This document shows, piece by piece, positions 26,858 through 36,361 of a stretch of 64,000 nt of DNA. Source of the DNA: Nereida ignava (GTDB lineage: Bacteria > Pseudomonadota > Alphaproteobacteria > Rhodobacterales > Rhodobacteraceae); the NCBI RefSeq assembly GCF_001049735.1, contig NZ_CVPC01000009.1, positions 83,215 through 147,214 of the forward strand, in the 5' to 3' direction. Each line of letters opens with the position of its first letter. Position 1 is the stretch's first letter. A model generated the notes under the pieces. It was not told where the DNA came from. It did no database searches and saw only the letters and a list, made by a program, of their open reading frames with translations. Position numbers and translations under genes: made by a program.

Positions 26858-27892
26858 ATGACCTCAAACAAAACAAACGCGGGCCGCTTTTTTGAAGACT
26901 ATGCGGTCGGTGATGTAATCCGTCATGCGGTGCCTCGAACGTTATCCGGGGGGGAGCGCGCACTTTACCACGCGCTCTACCCTGCGCGTCACGCACTTTA
27001 TTCGTCTGACCAGTTTGCACAATCGTGCGGGCTGCGCGGTAGCCCCATCGATGACATGATCGTTTTTCATACTGTCTTTGGCAAAACCGTACCTGATATC
27101 TCTTTGAATGCAGTCGCAAATTTAGGGTATGCCGAGGCACGTTTTTTGAAGCCTGTCTGGCCCGGTGACACGCTGCGGTCTACATCAGAAGTGATCGGCG
27201 TTAAGCAAAATTCCAACGGCAGAACTGGTGTGGTTTGGGTGCTTACACGGGGCTTGAACCAGCATGATGATGTTGTGCTGGAATACGTGCGCTGGGTCAT
27301 GGTGCGCAAAAATAACCTTGATGCACCCGTACCGCACGCAGTCATACCCGAACTGAGTGACGTGGTACCAGTGAGCGAGTTGAACGTACCCGAGGGACTT
27401 GATTTCAGCGCCTATGACACCGAATTGGCTGGTGAAGCGCACCGGCTTGGTGATTATGCCGTCGGCGAGATCATTGATCACGTTGATGGGGTCACCGTTG
27501 AAGAAGCCGAGCATATGCTTGCGACACGTCTTTGGCAAAATACCGCAAAGGTTCATTTTGACGCCACCAACCGGCCAGATGGCAAGCGGTTGATTTACGG
27601 TGGTCACGTCATCTCAATGGCGCGTGCTTTGTCATTTAACGGGCTGGCAAATGCGCAAATCATAGCTGGCATCAACTCTGGTGCCCATGCGAACCCGTGT
27701 TTTGCAGGCGATACAATACGTGCGTGGTCAGAAGTCTTGGAGACCGCACAAACCGCCGTGCCGGGTGTTGGTGCGATCCGGTTGAGGCTTGTGGCGACAA
27801 AGGGTGATGCAGGAATTCTACGTGGCGACGACGGGAAATATGCACCAGACGTGCTGCTTGATCTGGATTATTGGGCGCTGATGCCGACTTAG
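26858..27892 (+). CDS. mch: Mesaconyl-CoA hydratase
   Basis: A 344-residue double-hotdog MaoC-like hydratase that converts mesaconyl-C1-CoA to beta-methylmalyl-CoA in the ethylmalonyl-CoA pathway. The first half has R-F-F-E-D-Y-A-V-G-D and the second repeats D-Y-A-V-G-E-I-I-D-H-V-D-G-V-T, followed by N-T-A-K-V-H-F-D and G-G-H-V-I-S. Length and double-domain form match Mch. AGAAAGG is 10 bases before the ATG. It is the last gene of the mcl2-nnrU-DUF1737-mch group. Confidence 0.88.
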   Translation: MTSNKTNAGRFFEDYAVGDVIRHAVPRTLSGGERALYHALYPARHALYSSDQFAQSCGLRGSPIDDMIVFHTVFGKTVPDISLNAVANLGYAEARFLKPVWPGDTLRSTSEVIGVKQNSNGRTGVVWVLTRGLNQHDDVVLEYVRWVMVRKNNLDAPVPHAVIPELSDVVPVSELNVPEGLDFSAYDTELAGEAHRLGDYAVGEIIDHVDGVTVEEAEHMLATRLWQNTAKVHFDATNRPDGKRLIYGGHVISMARALSFNGLANAQIIAGINSGAHANPCFAGDTIRAWSEVLETAQTAVPGVGAIRLRLVATKGDAGILRGDDGKYAPDVLLDLDYWALMPT

Positions 27893-27919
27893 GCGTCTAT
27901 GAACGCGAGAGCCCCTAAA

Positions 27920-27950
27920 TGTGATCACAGATTTTTCGTGTGTGATCACA
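27920..27950 (+). promoter_or_regulatory. Paired TGTGATCACA operators upstream of sdhC
   Basis: Identical perfect palindromes at 27920-27929 and 27941-27950, again exactly 21 bp centre to centre, 150-180 bases upstream of sdhC. The spacing and core match the pair before sucC and the single site before the GntR gene. The rest of the 27893-28099 gap holds A/T-rich sequence where the promoter probably lies. Confidence 0.8.
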
Positions 27951-28099
27951 TTTTTCGAAAAAGATGCGAATTAGGACAATTCGAAGCAGTTTTTCTCCAT
28001 CTGCGCGCGTGACTCACATTCAAAAAGAGATACAAAGGGGTTAGCCCCGCCGTGCGACCTTTTTAAGGTGCGCATTGCAAGCCAACGAAGGGAACACCT

Positions 28100-28483
28100 A
28101 TGGCCGATGTAAACCGTGGCAATCGCCCGCTTTCGCCGCATTTGGCAATTTACCGTCCTCAGTTGACGTCAATGACGTCGATCCTGACGCGGATTACTGG
28201 CAATGCACTCTTGATCTCAACTTTGCTTGTCGTGTGGTGGTTTTTGTCCGCTGCTATTTCGCCGGAGTACTTTGCGTACGCTGACGGTGTTCTGACCAGC
28301 TGGTTTGGCGACATTGTATTGACGCTTTCTGTGTTGGGCCTTTGGTACCACACGCTGGCCGGCCTGCGTCACCTTATCTGGGATATGGGATACGGCCTTG
28401 AGGTGGAGCAGGCTGAAAAAATGGGCATCGTCTGCCTCGTTGGATCAGTCGTTCTGACCCTAATCACCGTCCTCGTCGTTTAA
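28100..28483 (+). CDS. sdhC: Succinate dehydrogenase cytochrome b556 subunit
   Basis: A 127-residue membrane anchor with three hydrophobic segments. The family signature R-P-L-S-P-H-L-x-I-Y begins at residue 9, and the haem-ligand histidine is in the H-T-L-A-G-L-R-H segment of the second helix. With SdhD it binds haem b and ubiquinone. GAAGGGAA lies about 7 bases before the ATG. It opens the sdhCDA-lipoprotein-sdhB operon. Confidence 0.94.
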   Translation: MADVNRGNRPLSPHLAIYRPQLTSMTSILTRITGNALLISTLLVVWWFLSAAISPEYFAYADGVLTSWFGDIVLTLSVLGLWYHTLAGLRHLIWDMGYGLEVEQAEKMGIVCLVGSVVLTLITVLVV

Positions 28484-28498
28484 TCGGAGCGCACAGAC

Positions 28499-28870
28499 AT
28501 GGCTTATTTGACAGATCGTAAACGCGCCGCTGGACTTGGGGCTGCGAAGACAGGCACGGAACATCATTGGTCCATGATGGTTTCCTCTGTGGCGCTGCTT
28601 TTGCTGGTCCCACTATTCGTTTTCACCGTTGGTCCCGTAATCGGCAGTAGCCACGGCGAAATGGTCGCATATTTTGCAAAACCTTTTCCTGCTATTGTAG
28701 CGGCACTCACACTAACCGTGGGTTTGATGCACTTTAAGAATGGTGCACAGACCCTGATCGAAGACTACGTACACGGCCCCGCTAAGAAGCTGACAATCAT
28801 TGGTGTGATTTGTCTCAGCTACGCGGCCGCTGGAACCGCCCTTTTCTCAATCGCGCGCATCGCGCTGTAA
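28499..28870 (+). CDS. sdhD: Succinate dehydrogenase hydrophobic anchor subunit
   Basis: A 123-residue membrane anchor with three hydrophobic segments (about 25-50, 60-85 and 100-120). The G-T-E-H-H-W start and the G-L-M-H-F-K-N-G segment, with the probable haem histidine, fit SdhD. CGGAG stands 9 bases before the ATG. It sits 15 bases after sdhC and 15 before sdhA. Confidence 0.92.
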   Translation: MAYLTDRKRAAGLGAAKTGTEHHWSMMVSSVALLLLVPLFVFTVGPVIGSSHGEMVAYFAKPFPAIVAALTLTVGLMHFKNGAQTLIEDYVHGPAKKLTIIGVICLSYAAAGTALFSIARIAL

Positions 28871-28885
28871 TATCGGAGCACCCTC

Positions 28886-30691
28886 ATGACTGCATACGAT
28901 TACGAAACACACGAATATGACGTAGTTGTCGTTGGCGCCGGTGGCGCCGGCCTGCGTGCAACGCTTGGTATGGCCGAGCAGGGCCTGCGTACGGCTTGTG
29001 TAACCAAGGTTTTCCCAACCCGCTCGCACACGGTTGCAGCGCAGGGTGGCATCGCGGCCTCTTTGTCTAACATGGGCCCTGATAACTGGCAGTGGCACAT
29101 GTATGACACCGTCAAAGGATCTGACTGGCTGGGTGATACAGACGCGATGGAGTATCTGGCGCGCGAAGCACCCAAGGCCGTTTATGAGCTTGAGCACTAC
29201 GGTGTGCCTTTCTCACGGACCGAAGAAGGTAAAATTTACCAACGCCCGTTTGGTGGTCACACAACCGAATTCGGTGAAGGCCCGCCCGTGCAGCGTACCT
29301 GTGCGGCCGCCGACCGTACTGGTCACGCGATTTTGCACACGCTTTACGGTCAAAGCCTGAAGAACAACGCCGAGTTCTACATTGAGTATTTCGCAATTGA
29401 CTTGATCATGTCCGATGACGGTCAGTGTCAGGGTGTTCTGTGCTGGAAGCTTGATGACGGAACACTGCACCTGTTCAGCGCGAAGATGGTCGTTCTGGCC
29501 ACCGGCGGTTATGGCCGTGCATACTTCAGCGCAACGTCTGCCCACACATGTACTGGTGACGGTGGCGGTATGGTTGCCCGTGCTGGATTGCCATTGCAGG
29601 ACATGGAATTTGTTCAATTCCACCCAACTGGTATTTACGGCGCAGGTTGCCTCATTACAGAAGGTGCGCGCGGCGAGGGTGGTTATTTGACCAACTCCGA
29701 GGGCGAGCGCTTTATGGAGCGTTACGCGCCAACTTACAAAGACCTTGCCAGCCGTGATGTTGTTTCGCGCTGCATGACGATGGAAATTCGTGAAGGCCGC
29801 GGTGTTGGGGCAGAAGGCGATCACATCCACCTTCACCTGAACCACTTGCCAAAAGAAACGCTTGATCTGCGCTTGCCCGGTATTTCGGAATCCGCACGGA
29901 TTTTTGCAGGCGTTGACCTGACCAAAGAGCCGATCCCAGTGCTTCCAACTGTGCACTACAACATGGGCGGCATTCCAACGAACTATTGGGGTGAAGTTCT
30001 TGCCCCGACCAAAGATAATCCTGACAACGTGGCACCGGGCCTTATGGCCGTTGGTGAAGCAGGTTGTGCGAGTGTTCACGGTGCAAACCGTTTGGGCTCA
30101 AACTCACTGATCGACTTGGTTGTGTTCGGTCGTGCCGCTGCGATCCGTGCGGCGGAAGTTGTTGACCCGAAAACGCCTGTCCCAACGCCGAACCAACGTT
30201 CTGTAGAAGCTGCGATCAGCCGCTTTGACGGGTTGCGTTATGCCAAAGGTCACGTGCCAACCGCTGAGCTTCGGCTTGATATGCAAAAGACAATGCAGTC
30301 AGACGCAGCCGTGTTCCGTACAGACAAAACTCTGGCGGAGGGTGTTGAAAAGATGAACGACGTTGCCGCACGCATGAGCGATGTTCAGGTGACCGACACA
30401 TCAATGGTTTGGAACTCAGACCTGATGGAAACGCTTGAGCTTGGTAACCTGCTGCCAAACGCAGTTGCTACTGTTGTTGCCGCTGAGGCGCGCAAGGAAT
30501 CACGTGGTGCACACGCCCACGAAGATTATCCGGACCGTGACGACGAGAACTGGCGCAAGCACAGCCTTGTTTGGTTCGAGGGTATGAAGGCGGGCTTGGG
30601 CTATCGCGGTGTTCACCTGAATCCATTGACCAGCCATAACGACGGCGGCATCGACCTCAAGAAAATCGCGCCAAAGGCACGTGTCTACTAA
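28886..30691 (+). CDS. sdhA: Succinate dehydrogenase flavoprotein subunit
   Basis: A 601-residue FAD protein that oxidises succinate to fumarate. The dinucleotide motif G-A-G-G-A-G is at about 17-22, the histidine for covalent FAD attachment lies in [10 protein letters not shown] (about 46-55), and the active-site segments Q-F-H-P-T-G and [11 protein letters not shown] are present. Length is as expected. It is followed by the lipoprotein gene and sdhB. Confidence 0.96.
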   Translation: MTAYDYETHEYDVVVVGAGGAGLRATLGMAEQGLRTACVTKVFPTRSHTVAAQGGIAASLSNMGPDNWQWHMYDTVKGSDWLGDTDAMEYLAREAPKAVYELEHYGVPFSRTEEGKIYQRPFGGHTTEFGEGPPVQRTCAAADRTGHAILHTLYGQSLKNNAEFYIEYFAIDLIMSDDGQCQGVLCWKLDDGTLHLFSAKMVVLATGGYGRAYFSATSAHTCTGDGGGMVARAGLPLQDMEFVQFHPTGIYGAGCLITEGARGEGGYLTNSEGERFMERYAPTYKDLASRDVVSRCMTMEIREGRGVGAEGDHIHLHLNHLPKETLDLRLPGISESARIFAGVDLTKEPIPVLPTVHYNMGGIPTNYWGEVLAPTKDNPDNVAPGLMAVGEAGCASVHGANRLGSNSLIDLVVFGRAAAIRAAEVVDPKTPVPTPNQRSVEAAISRFDGLRYAKGHVPTAELRLDMQKTMQSDAAVFRTDKTLAEGVEKMNDVAARMSDVQVTDTSMVWNSDLMETLELGNLLPNAVATVVAAEARKESRGAHAHEDYPDRDDENWRKHSLVWFEGMKAGLGYRGVHLNPLTSHNDGGIDLKKIAPKARVY

Positions 30692-30734
30692 TGGTGCGCA
30701 GCTTTGCGATAACTTCATTGGCAGGAGCGGCAGC

Positions 30735-31064
30735 ATGATCCGTGCTGCGCTTTGCCTTTCTGCGGTGCTGGCCCTTGGTGCCTGTGACAAAGCCGAGCAG
30801 GCCGTCGATAAAGCGGCCCGTACAACGGCCAAAGCCGCTGTGGATGAGGTCCTCGTAACGCAGTTTCCGTTTATCCCGAAGAACCAGATCACACCCTATT
30901 CTGACTGTGTGATCGATAGTGCATCATCTGGTGAAATTCTGTCACTGACCCGCGACGCGATTGGTCAAATCAGTCAGAGCACTTTGAACACGGTTCAAAC
31001 CATCCTCACACGACCTGAAGCGATTAAGTGTATCGCCGAAGCGGGTCTGACAACTCAAGGCTAA
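30735..31064 (+). CDS. Predicted small lipoprotein encoded between sdhA and sdhB
   Basis: A 109-residue protein with a type II signal peptide: hydrophobic residues 3-15 then L-G-A-C with Cys17 as the lipidation site. The mature part has two more cysteines (Cys56 and Cys96) that may pair, and a conserved-looking P-Y-S-D-C-V-I-D segment. The ATG at 30735 has GGAG 8 bases upstream; an upstream in-frame start at 30681 lies within sdhA and would destroy the signal peptide. No known function. Its position within the sdh operon implies co-expression with complex II. Confidence 0.72.
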   Translation: MIRAALCLSAVLALGACDKAEQAVDKAARTTAKAAVDEVLVTQFPFIPKNQITPYSDCVIDSASSGEILSLTRDAIGQISQSTLNTVQTILTRPEAIKCIAEAGLTTQG

Positions 31065-31075
31065 GGAGAAATTCC

Positions 31076-31855
31076 ATGGTTCAACTACGCCTCCCTAAAA
31101 ACAGCCGCATGACCGCAGGCAAGACTTGGCCCAAGCCTGAAGGCGTGACCAACCTGCGCAAAGTTCAAGTGTACCGTTGGTCGCCTGATGACGATAAGAA
31201 CCCCGCACTTGATACGTATTGGGTTGATATGGACACCTGTGGACCGATGGTTCTGGATGTTCTGATCAAGATCAAAAACGAGATTGATCCGACGCTTGCG
31301 TTCCGCCGTTCATGCCGCGAGGGCATCTGTGGATCGTGCGCCATGAACATTGATGGCATCAACACACTTGCGTGTATTTACGGTGCCGATGAAGTGAAGG
31401 GTGATATCAAAATTTACCCTCTGCCGCACATGCCTGTTATCCGCGATTTGATCCCTGACCTGACACACTTTTATGCGCAGCACGCAAGCATCATGCCGTG
31501 GCTCGAAACAAAAACGAACCGCCCTGCAAAAGAGTGGCGCCAGTCGATTGAAGACCGCAAGAAGTTGGATGGTCTCTATGAATGCGTAATGTGCGCGTCA
31601 TGTTCAACGTCATGCCCATCCTACTGGTGGAACGGCGACAAATACCTTGGGCCAGCAGCATTGTTGCATGCGTATCGCTGGATCATTGATAGCCGCGATG
31701 AAGCGACAGGCGAGCGCTTGGATGATCTTGAGGATCCGTTCAAGCTGTATCGCTGCCACACCATTATGAACTGTGCAAAGACCTGCCCGAAGGGATTGAA
31801 CCCAGCGAAAGCCATTGCGTCTATTAAGCAAATGATGGTTGAGCGCACCGTCTAG
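31076..31855 (+). CDS. sdhB: Succinate dehydrogenase iron-sulfur subunit
   Basis: A 259-residue iron-sulfur protein linking SdhA to the membrane anchors. The [2Fe-2S] cluster ligands are in C-R-E-G-I-C-G-S-C with a distal Cys in L-A-C-I-Y-G; the C-terminal part has [12 protein letters not shown] and [14 protein letters not shown] for the [4Fe-4S] and [3Fe-4S] centres. AAGGAG stands 8 bases before the ATG at 31076. A terminator follows. Confidence 0.96.
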   Translation: MVQLRLPKNSRMTAGKTWPKPEGVTNLRKVQVYRWSPDDDKNPALDTYWVDMDTCGPMVLDVLIKIKNEIDPTLAFRRSCREGICGSCAMNIDGINTLACIYGADEVKGDIKIYPLPHMPVIRDLIPDLTHFYAQHASIMPWLETKTNRPAKEWRQSIEDRKKLDGLYECVMCASCSTSCPSYWWNGDKYLGPAALLHAYRWIIDSRDEATGERLDDLEDPFKLYRCHTIMNCAKTCPKGLNPAKAIASIKQMMVERTV

Positions 31856-31884
31856 GGTGTCCGTTCAGACTGAGGCAAATAATC

Positions 31885-31915
31885 AAAAAGCCCCGCCAAT
31901 TGGTGGGGCTTTTTC
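31885..31915. terminator. Bidirectional terminator after sdhB
   Basis: AAAAAGCCCC-G-CCA and TGG-T-GGGGCTTTTT form a stem with a two-base loop and one G-U pair, flanked by A and T tracts. It ends the sdh operon (+) and the convergent deoD gene (-). Confidence 0.9.
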
Positions 31916-31938
31916 TTTGTGGCGGCTAGGCTGATGCG

Positions 31939-32646
31939 TTAGTTGGGAAACGCAGCCTCAAGCGCGATTTCCACCATTTCCCCAAAGCTGCTTTGGCGTT
32001 CATCAGCAGGAATAGCATCGCCCGTTAGCAGGTGGTCTGACACAGTCATAACAGCCAGTGCCTTACGGCCAAACCGCGCCGCCAAGTTGTAAAGCTCGGC
32101 CGCTTCCATCTCGACTGCCAGAACACCGTGGCGTGTCATCATTTCATTCAGATCAGGGCGCTCGTCGTAGAAGACATCCGACGAGTAGATATTGCCTACA
32201 TGCACGTTAGAGCCTTTGGCCTGCGCGGCTGTAACCGCCTGTGACAACAGCCCATAGTCTGCGCAGGGGGCAAAGTTCACCTCTTTGAAGACGCCTGCGG
32301 ACGGGGTGGAAATGGATGATGCAGTCATCGCTATCACAACGTCACGGATACCAACGTGATGCTGCATTGATCCGGTTGAACCGATGCGGATCAGGTTTTG
32401 CACATCATATTCGTTAATCAACTCATGGGCATAGATCGATAGGGATGGCATCCCCATCCCCGAGCCGTGGATCGTTACACGGTTGCCTTTCCACATGCCT
32501 GTAAAGCCAAGCATGCCGCGGATTTCGTTGATGCACTTCACGTCATTAAGAAACGTCTCAGCGGCCCATTTGGCGCGCAGTGGATCACCGGGCATCAAAA
32601 CAGTTTCAGCAATGTCGCCTTTTTGTGCGCCAATATGGTGGGTCAT
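31939..32646 (-). CDS. deoD: Purine-nucleoside phosphorylase (DeoD type)
   Basis: A 235-residue hexameric-type phosphorylase cleaving purine ribo- and deoxyribonucleosides with phosphate. The signature M-P-G-D-P-L-R-A-K is at 18-26, G-S-T-G-S-M in the middle, and the nucleoside/catalytic region is A-V-E-M-E-A-A-E-L followed by V-S-D-H. It is convergent with sdhB and followed upstream by ecm on the same strand. It may work with the BMP-type nucleoside importer at 43.6-48.3 kb. Confidence 0.94.
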   Translation of the reverse strand: MTHHIGAQKGDIAETVLMPGDPLRAKWAAETFLNDVKCINEIRGMLGFTGMWKGNRVTIHGSGMGMPSLSIYAHELINEYDVQNLIRIGSTGSMQHHVGIRDVVIAMTASSISTPSAGVFKEVNFAPCADYGLLSQAVTAAQAKGSNVHVGNIYSSDVFYDERPDLNEMMTRHGVLAVEMEAAELYNLAARFGRKALAVMTVSDHLLTGDAIPADERQSSFGEMVEIALEAAFPN

Positions 32647-32723
32647 GATCGTGCTCCGCGTTTGGGTGTTTGGCGTTAAACTGCCTTTGCACGCGCTGCT
32701 CTACAAGCCCCTCTATTGTGCGG

Positions 32724-34703
32724 TTATTGCGCCGCGACGTCTTGTGGCTCAACCAACTCCACCAAATCTGTCATGATGCGATTCAGCTCGAAGTCTTTTG
32801 GTGTGTAGACTTTAGCAACACCCATGGCGCGCAAACGGTCTGCGTCATCCTCTGGAATAATGCCACCAACGACGACGGGGATGTGCGCAAGTCCGGCGGT
32901 GCGTAGCTTCTCCATCAAGTCACCCATAAGCGGAATGTGACTACCAGACAGGATCGACAGACCAATCACATGGGCGTCATCTTCCAAGGCGGCTGACACA
33001 ATCTCATCAGGAGTGAGGCGAATCCCTTCATAGCTGATGTCCATTCCGCAATCACGGGCGCGTGCTGCGATTTGCTCTGCGCCGTTGGAATGTCCATCAA
33101 GACCAGGTTTGCCCACAAGAAACTTTAGGCGGCGGCCCAGTTTGTCACTGACTGCGTCAACGGCGGCACGGATGTTCTCAAGGCCTTCGGTCCGGTTGGA
33201 GGGATTTTTGGACACACCAGTGGGCCCGCGGTACTGCCCAAAGGCGGTGCGGACAACATTGCCCCATTCGCCTGTGGTTGCACCGGCTTTGGCCGCTTTG
33301 ATCGAGGCAGGCATCACGTTGAGACCTGTCGCGGCCGCTTGGCGCAGCTCATCAAGGGCTCCTTTAACGGCGCTGTCGTCACGCTCGCTGCGCCATGCAT
33401 TCAGCCGCTCTATCTGGTCGCGCTCTGCGTCCGCATCCGCCACCATAATTGCCTCATCGCCGGCGGTAAGGGGCGAGGGTTCTCCGGTTGTGAATTTGTT
33501 GACCCCAACCACAGTGGTTTCGCCTTGCTCAATATCGCCAATCCGTTCTGCGTTGGCTTCGACAAGACGTGACTTCATGTATTCGATCGCTTCAACAGCG
33601 CCGCCCATGCCGTCAATCGTCGCAAGTTCTGCGCGCGCGCCCTCTTTCAGGCTTTCGACTTTCCGGTCAACTGCTGGGTTACCGTCAAACAGATCGTCGT
33701 ATTCCAGTAGGTCCGTTTCAAACGCCATGATCTGCTGCATGCGCAAAGACCATTGTTGGTCCCAGGGACGTGGCAGGCCCAATGCTTCGTTCCAAGCGGG
33801 CAGTTGAACTGCGCGGGCGCGTGCTTTCTTGGAAAGGGTCACCGCAAGCATTTCGACCAAGATACGATAGACGTTATTTTCAGGCTGTTGCTCGGTCAGG
33901 CCAAGAGAATTTACCTGAACGCCGTACCGGAAACGGCGGAACTTTGGGTCATCCACGCCGTAACGCTCGCGGCAAATTTCGTCCCAAAGGTCTACAAACG
34001 CGCGCATTTTGCACATCTCGGTTACAAACCGGATGCCTGCGTTTACGAAAAAGCTGATCCGGCCAACCATGGCGGGGAAGTGTTCGGCGGGGACTTTGCC
34101 TTTCAGATCGTCAAGTACAGCGGTTGCCGTAGCAAGCGCAAAGGCGAGTTCTTGCTCTGGTGTCGCACCAGCCTCTTGGAGGTGGTATGAGCAAATGTTC
34201 ATGGGGTTCCATTTTGGCAGATGCTCGCGGGTGTAGGCGGCAACGTCCGTAATCATACGCATGGATGGTTTGGGTGGGCAGACGTATGTGCCGCGTGACA
34301 GGTATTCTTTGATGATATCGTTTTGCACTGTGCCTTGCAGCGCGGAGATGTCCGCGCCTTGTTCTTCAGCAACCGCGATATAAAGCGCTAACAACCACGG
34401 TGCCGTGGCGTTGATCGTCATCGATGTGTTCATCTGATCTACCGGGATATCATCAAACAGGGCACGCATGTCCCCAAGATGAGCCACTGGCACGCCAACT
34501 TTGCCAACTTCGCCGCGCGACAGTTCATGATCACTATCATATCCTGTTTGTGTCGGCAGATCAAAAGCAACGGAAAGCCCCGTCTGTCCTTTTGCCAAGT
34601 TCCCACGGTAAAGTGCATTAGATGCTTTTGCCGTTGAGTGGCCCGCATATGTTCTGAAGAGCCAAGGGCGATCTTTGGTGCGGTCTTGAGTGGCGTTGGT
34701 CAT
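32724..34703 (-). CDS. ecm: Ethylmalonyl-CoA mutase (MeaA type)
   Basis: A 659-residue coenzyme-B12 mutase that converts (2R)-ethylmalonyl-CoA to methylsuccinyl-CoA. The catalytic barrel begins with the T-Y-A-G-H-S-T segment and the B12 domain carries the cobalt-ligand motif D-G-H-S-N-G near residue 550, followed by G-L-S-I-L-S-G-S-H and the V-V-V-G-G-I-I-P loop. Length fits Ecm rather than the ~710-residue methylmalonyl-CoA mutase. The ATG at 34703 has GGAG 9 bases upstream; the longer frame to 34823 lacks one. ccr lies 1.7 kb away. Confidence 0.9.
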   Translation of the reverse strand: MTNATQDRTKDRPWLFRTYAGHSTAKASNALYRGNLAKGQTGLSVAFDLPTQTGYDSDHELSRGEVGKVGVPVAHLGDMRALFDDIPVDQMNTSMTINATAPWLLALYIAVAEEQGADISALQGTVQNDIIKEYLSRGTYVCPPKPSMRMITDVAAYTREHLPKWNPMNICSYHLQEAGATPEQELAFALATATAVLDDLKGKVPAEHFPAMVGRISFFVNAGIRFVTEMCKMRAFVDLWDEICRERYGVDDPKFRRFRYGVQVNSLGLTEQQPENNVYRILVEMLAVTLSKKARARAVQLPAWNEALGLPRPWDQQWSLRMQQIMAFETDLLEYDDLFDGNPAVDRKVESLKEGARAELATIDGMGGAVEAIEYMKSRLVEANAERIGDIEQGETTVVGVNKFTTGEPSPLTAGDEAIMVADADAERDQIERLNAWRSERDDSAVKGALDELRQAAATGLNVMPASIKAAKAGATTGEWGNVVRTAFGQYRGPTGVSKNPSNRTEGLENIRAAVDAVSDKLGRRLKFLVGKPGLDGHSNGAEQIAARARDCGMDISYEGIRLTPDEIVSAALEDDAHVIGLSILSGSHIPLMGDLMEKLRTAGLAHIPVVVGGIIPEDDADRLRAMGVAKVYTPKDFELNRIMTDLVELVEPQDVAAQ

Positions 34704-34864
34704 GGCAGGCTCCACAGTTGGCTGTTGGCCCAAAGGGGCCGAATCTAGTTGCGCAATAAAATTACACATAGGTAGGGTGTATCGGACACAATATACTTCT
34801 GTCAATCCGCTGCGCCGCAGCATGTGGGCATTTACCCCGCTGCAGCAACATGCGAGTTATAGAT

Positions 34865-36247
34865 ATGTTTGAAACAGTTGCTCTGCCCGCGTGGGTTCTC
34901 GTTCTGATCGGCATCGCAGCTGCTATCTCTATCGGAGAGCGGCTCCTGTTTCCTTCTGTTCGGTGGTTTTTGCGCAAACGTGCCGAGCGGGTTGTGGCGA
35001 AAGTAAACGAGCGGCTGACCCGCCCTATCCAACCTTTCAAGCTGGCGCGCCGCGCTGATATGATCCAACGACTGACGTATGATCGTGATGTATTGGCGGC
35101 TGTGTCAGAATATGCCTCTGAGGAAGGGATGCCTGATGAGGTCGCCCTGGAAATGGCCCGCAGATACGCCCGCGAGATTGTTCCATCATTTAGTGCGACA
35201 GCGTATTTTGGTGTGGGCATTCGGGTGGCACGTTGGCTCGGCAATACGCTGTATCACGTACGTCTCGGCCATGTTGAACGCGCTGAGATTGATCAGGATG
35301 CTACGGTCGTGTTCATCATGAACCACCGCTCCAACATGGATTACATGCTGGTCACTTACTTGGCGGCTGATGCTTCTGCGTTGTCTTATGCGGTCGGTGA
35401 GTGGGCTCGTGTCTGGCCCCTCTCACGACTAATCCGTTCAATGGGTGCGTATTTTATCCGGCGCCGTTCACGTAATGCGCTCTACCGGCGCGTTCTTGCG
35501 CGGTATGTGCAAATGGCTACGGAGAACGGTGTGACGCAGGCAGTGTTTCCTGAGGGTGGTCTAAGCCTTGATGGAAAAGTGGCGGCGCCCAAGCTGGGGC
35601 TGTTGAACTACATTATTGAAGGGTGGACCCCCGAAAGCCGTGATGTGGTTTTTGTGCCAGTTGCCTTGAATTACGACCGGATACTTGAAGACCGCATTCT
35701 TATTTCAGCCGGTCAGCGGGGTGACCGTAAGTTTAACGCCCGCATGTCTGTAGTGGGCGGCTTCATTTTAAAGCACGTATGGCTTCGTATTTGTCGGCGC
35801 GCTTATAAATTTGGGGTTGCGAGCGTTAGTTTTGGCAAGCCGCTGTCCTTGCGTGAATTTGCAACACATCATGCGGAGTTGCCGCGTGCATTGGGCCGCG
35901 AACTGATGATGCGGATTGAAAACGTAATGCCTGTCTTGCCGATCCCTGTATTGAGCACTGTCTTGCTGGAGGCCACGGATGGTGCAACCCGTGCTGATCT
36001 TGAGCTGGCCGTCACGAAATACTTTGCAGGCCTTGATGATGATACCGCGCACAACGTGTCCTGTGGTGATGCAGCGTCAATTGTTGCTGAAGGCTTGAAG
36101 GTCATGACGGCCCGCCGCTTGATTACACAGACTGGTACAATCGTGCGAGTGAAAGACGATCAACGTCATATTCTTGAGTATTATTCGAACTCTATCGTGC
36201 ATGTGCAGCGTAGAAATGTAGAAAATGCTGCGACTGCTGGGTTATAA
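34865..36247 (+). CDS. PlsB/PlsC-type glycerol-phosphate acyltransferase
   Basis: About 460 residues with an N-terminal membrane segment (5-25) and the acyltransferase blocks N-H-R-S-N-M-D (H-x4-D motif, about 160), G-A-Y-F-I-R-R, V-F-P-E-G-G (about 226) and V-P-V-A-L-N-Y. It transfers acyl groups to a glycerol phosphate for phospholipid synthesis. An alternative ATG at 34850 adds five residues; the one at 34865 has GAG upstream. It lies 114 bases before ccr, an arrangement seen in other roseobacters near luxRI. Confidence 0.8.
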   Translation: MFETVALPAWVLVLIGIAAAISIGERLLFPSVRWFLRKRAERVVAKVNERLTRPIQPFKLARRADMIQRLTYDRDVLAAVSEYASEEGMPDEVALEMARRYAREIVPSFSATAYFGVGIRVARWLGNTLYHVRLGHVERAEIDQDATVVFIMNHRSNMDYMLVTYLAADASALSYAVGEWARVWPLSRLIRSMGAYFIRRRSRNALYRRVLARYVQMATENGVTQAVFPEGGLSLDGKVAAPKLGLLNYIIEGWTPESRDVVFVPVALNYDRILEDRILISAGQRGDRKFNARMSVVGGFILKHVWLRICRRAYKFGVASVSFGKPLSLREFATHHAELPRALGRELMMRIENVMPVLPIPVLSTVLLEATDGATRADLELAVTKYFAGLDDDTAHNVSCGDAASIVAEGLKVMTARRLITQTGTIVRVKDDQRHILEYYSNSIVHVQRRNVENAATAGL

Positions 36248-36249
36248 AA

Positions 36250-36265
36250 TTACAAAGATATGTAA
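36250..36265 (+). promoter_or_regulatory. TTACA-N6-TGTAA dyad upstream of ccr
   Basis: TTACA (36250-36254) and TGTAA (36261-36265) flank AAGATA, in the A/T-rich 114-base gap before ccr. A candidate operator for the ccr promoter; short and unsupported by a second copy. Confidence 0.35.
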
Positions 36266-36361
36266 AAAATAGTTGCTATATTACCTTCGCGATCATATTC
36301 AAAGAGGTGTCGACAGTGATTCTGCGCTGCGGCACCTGAAATTTGGAACGGAGACCGCGCA

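Noticed and set aside
28886..30691. Large minus-strand frames opposite sdhA
   Set aside because: High-GC codon bias keeps the opposite strand open; sdhA itself is certain.
34749..34756. TTGCGCAA upstream of ecm, partly shared with TGCGCAA upstream of mcl2
   Set aside because: Too short to separate from chance in this base composition and not found before ccr; not claimed as a shared operator.
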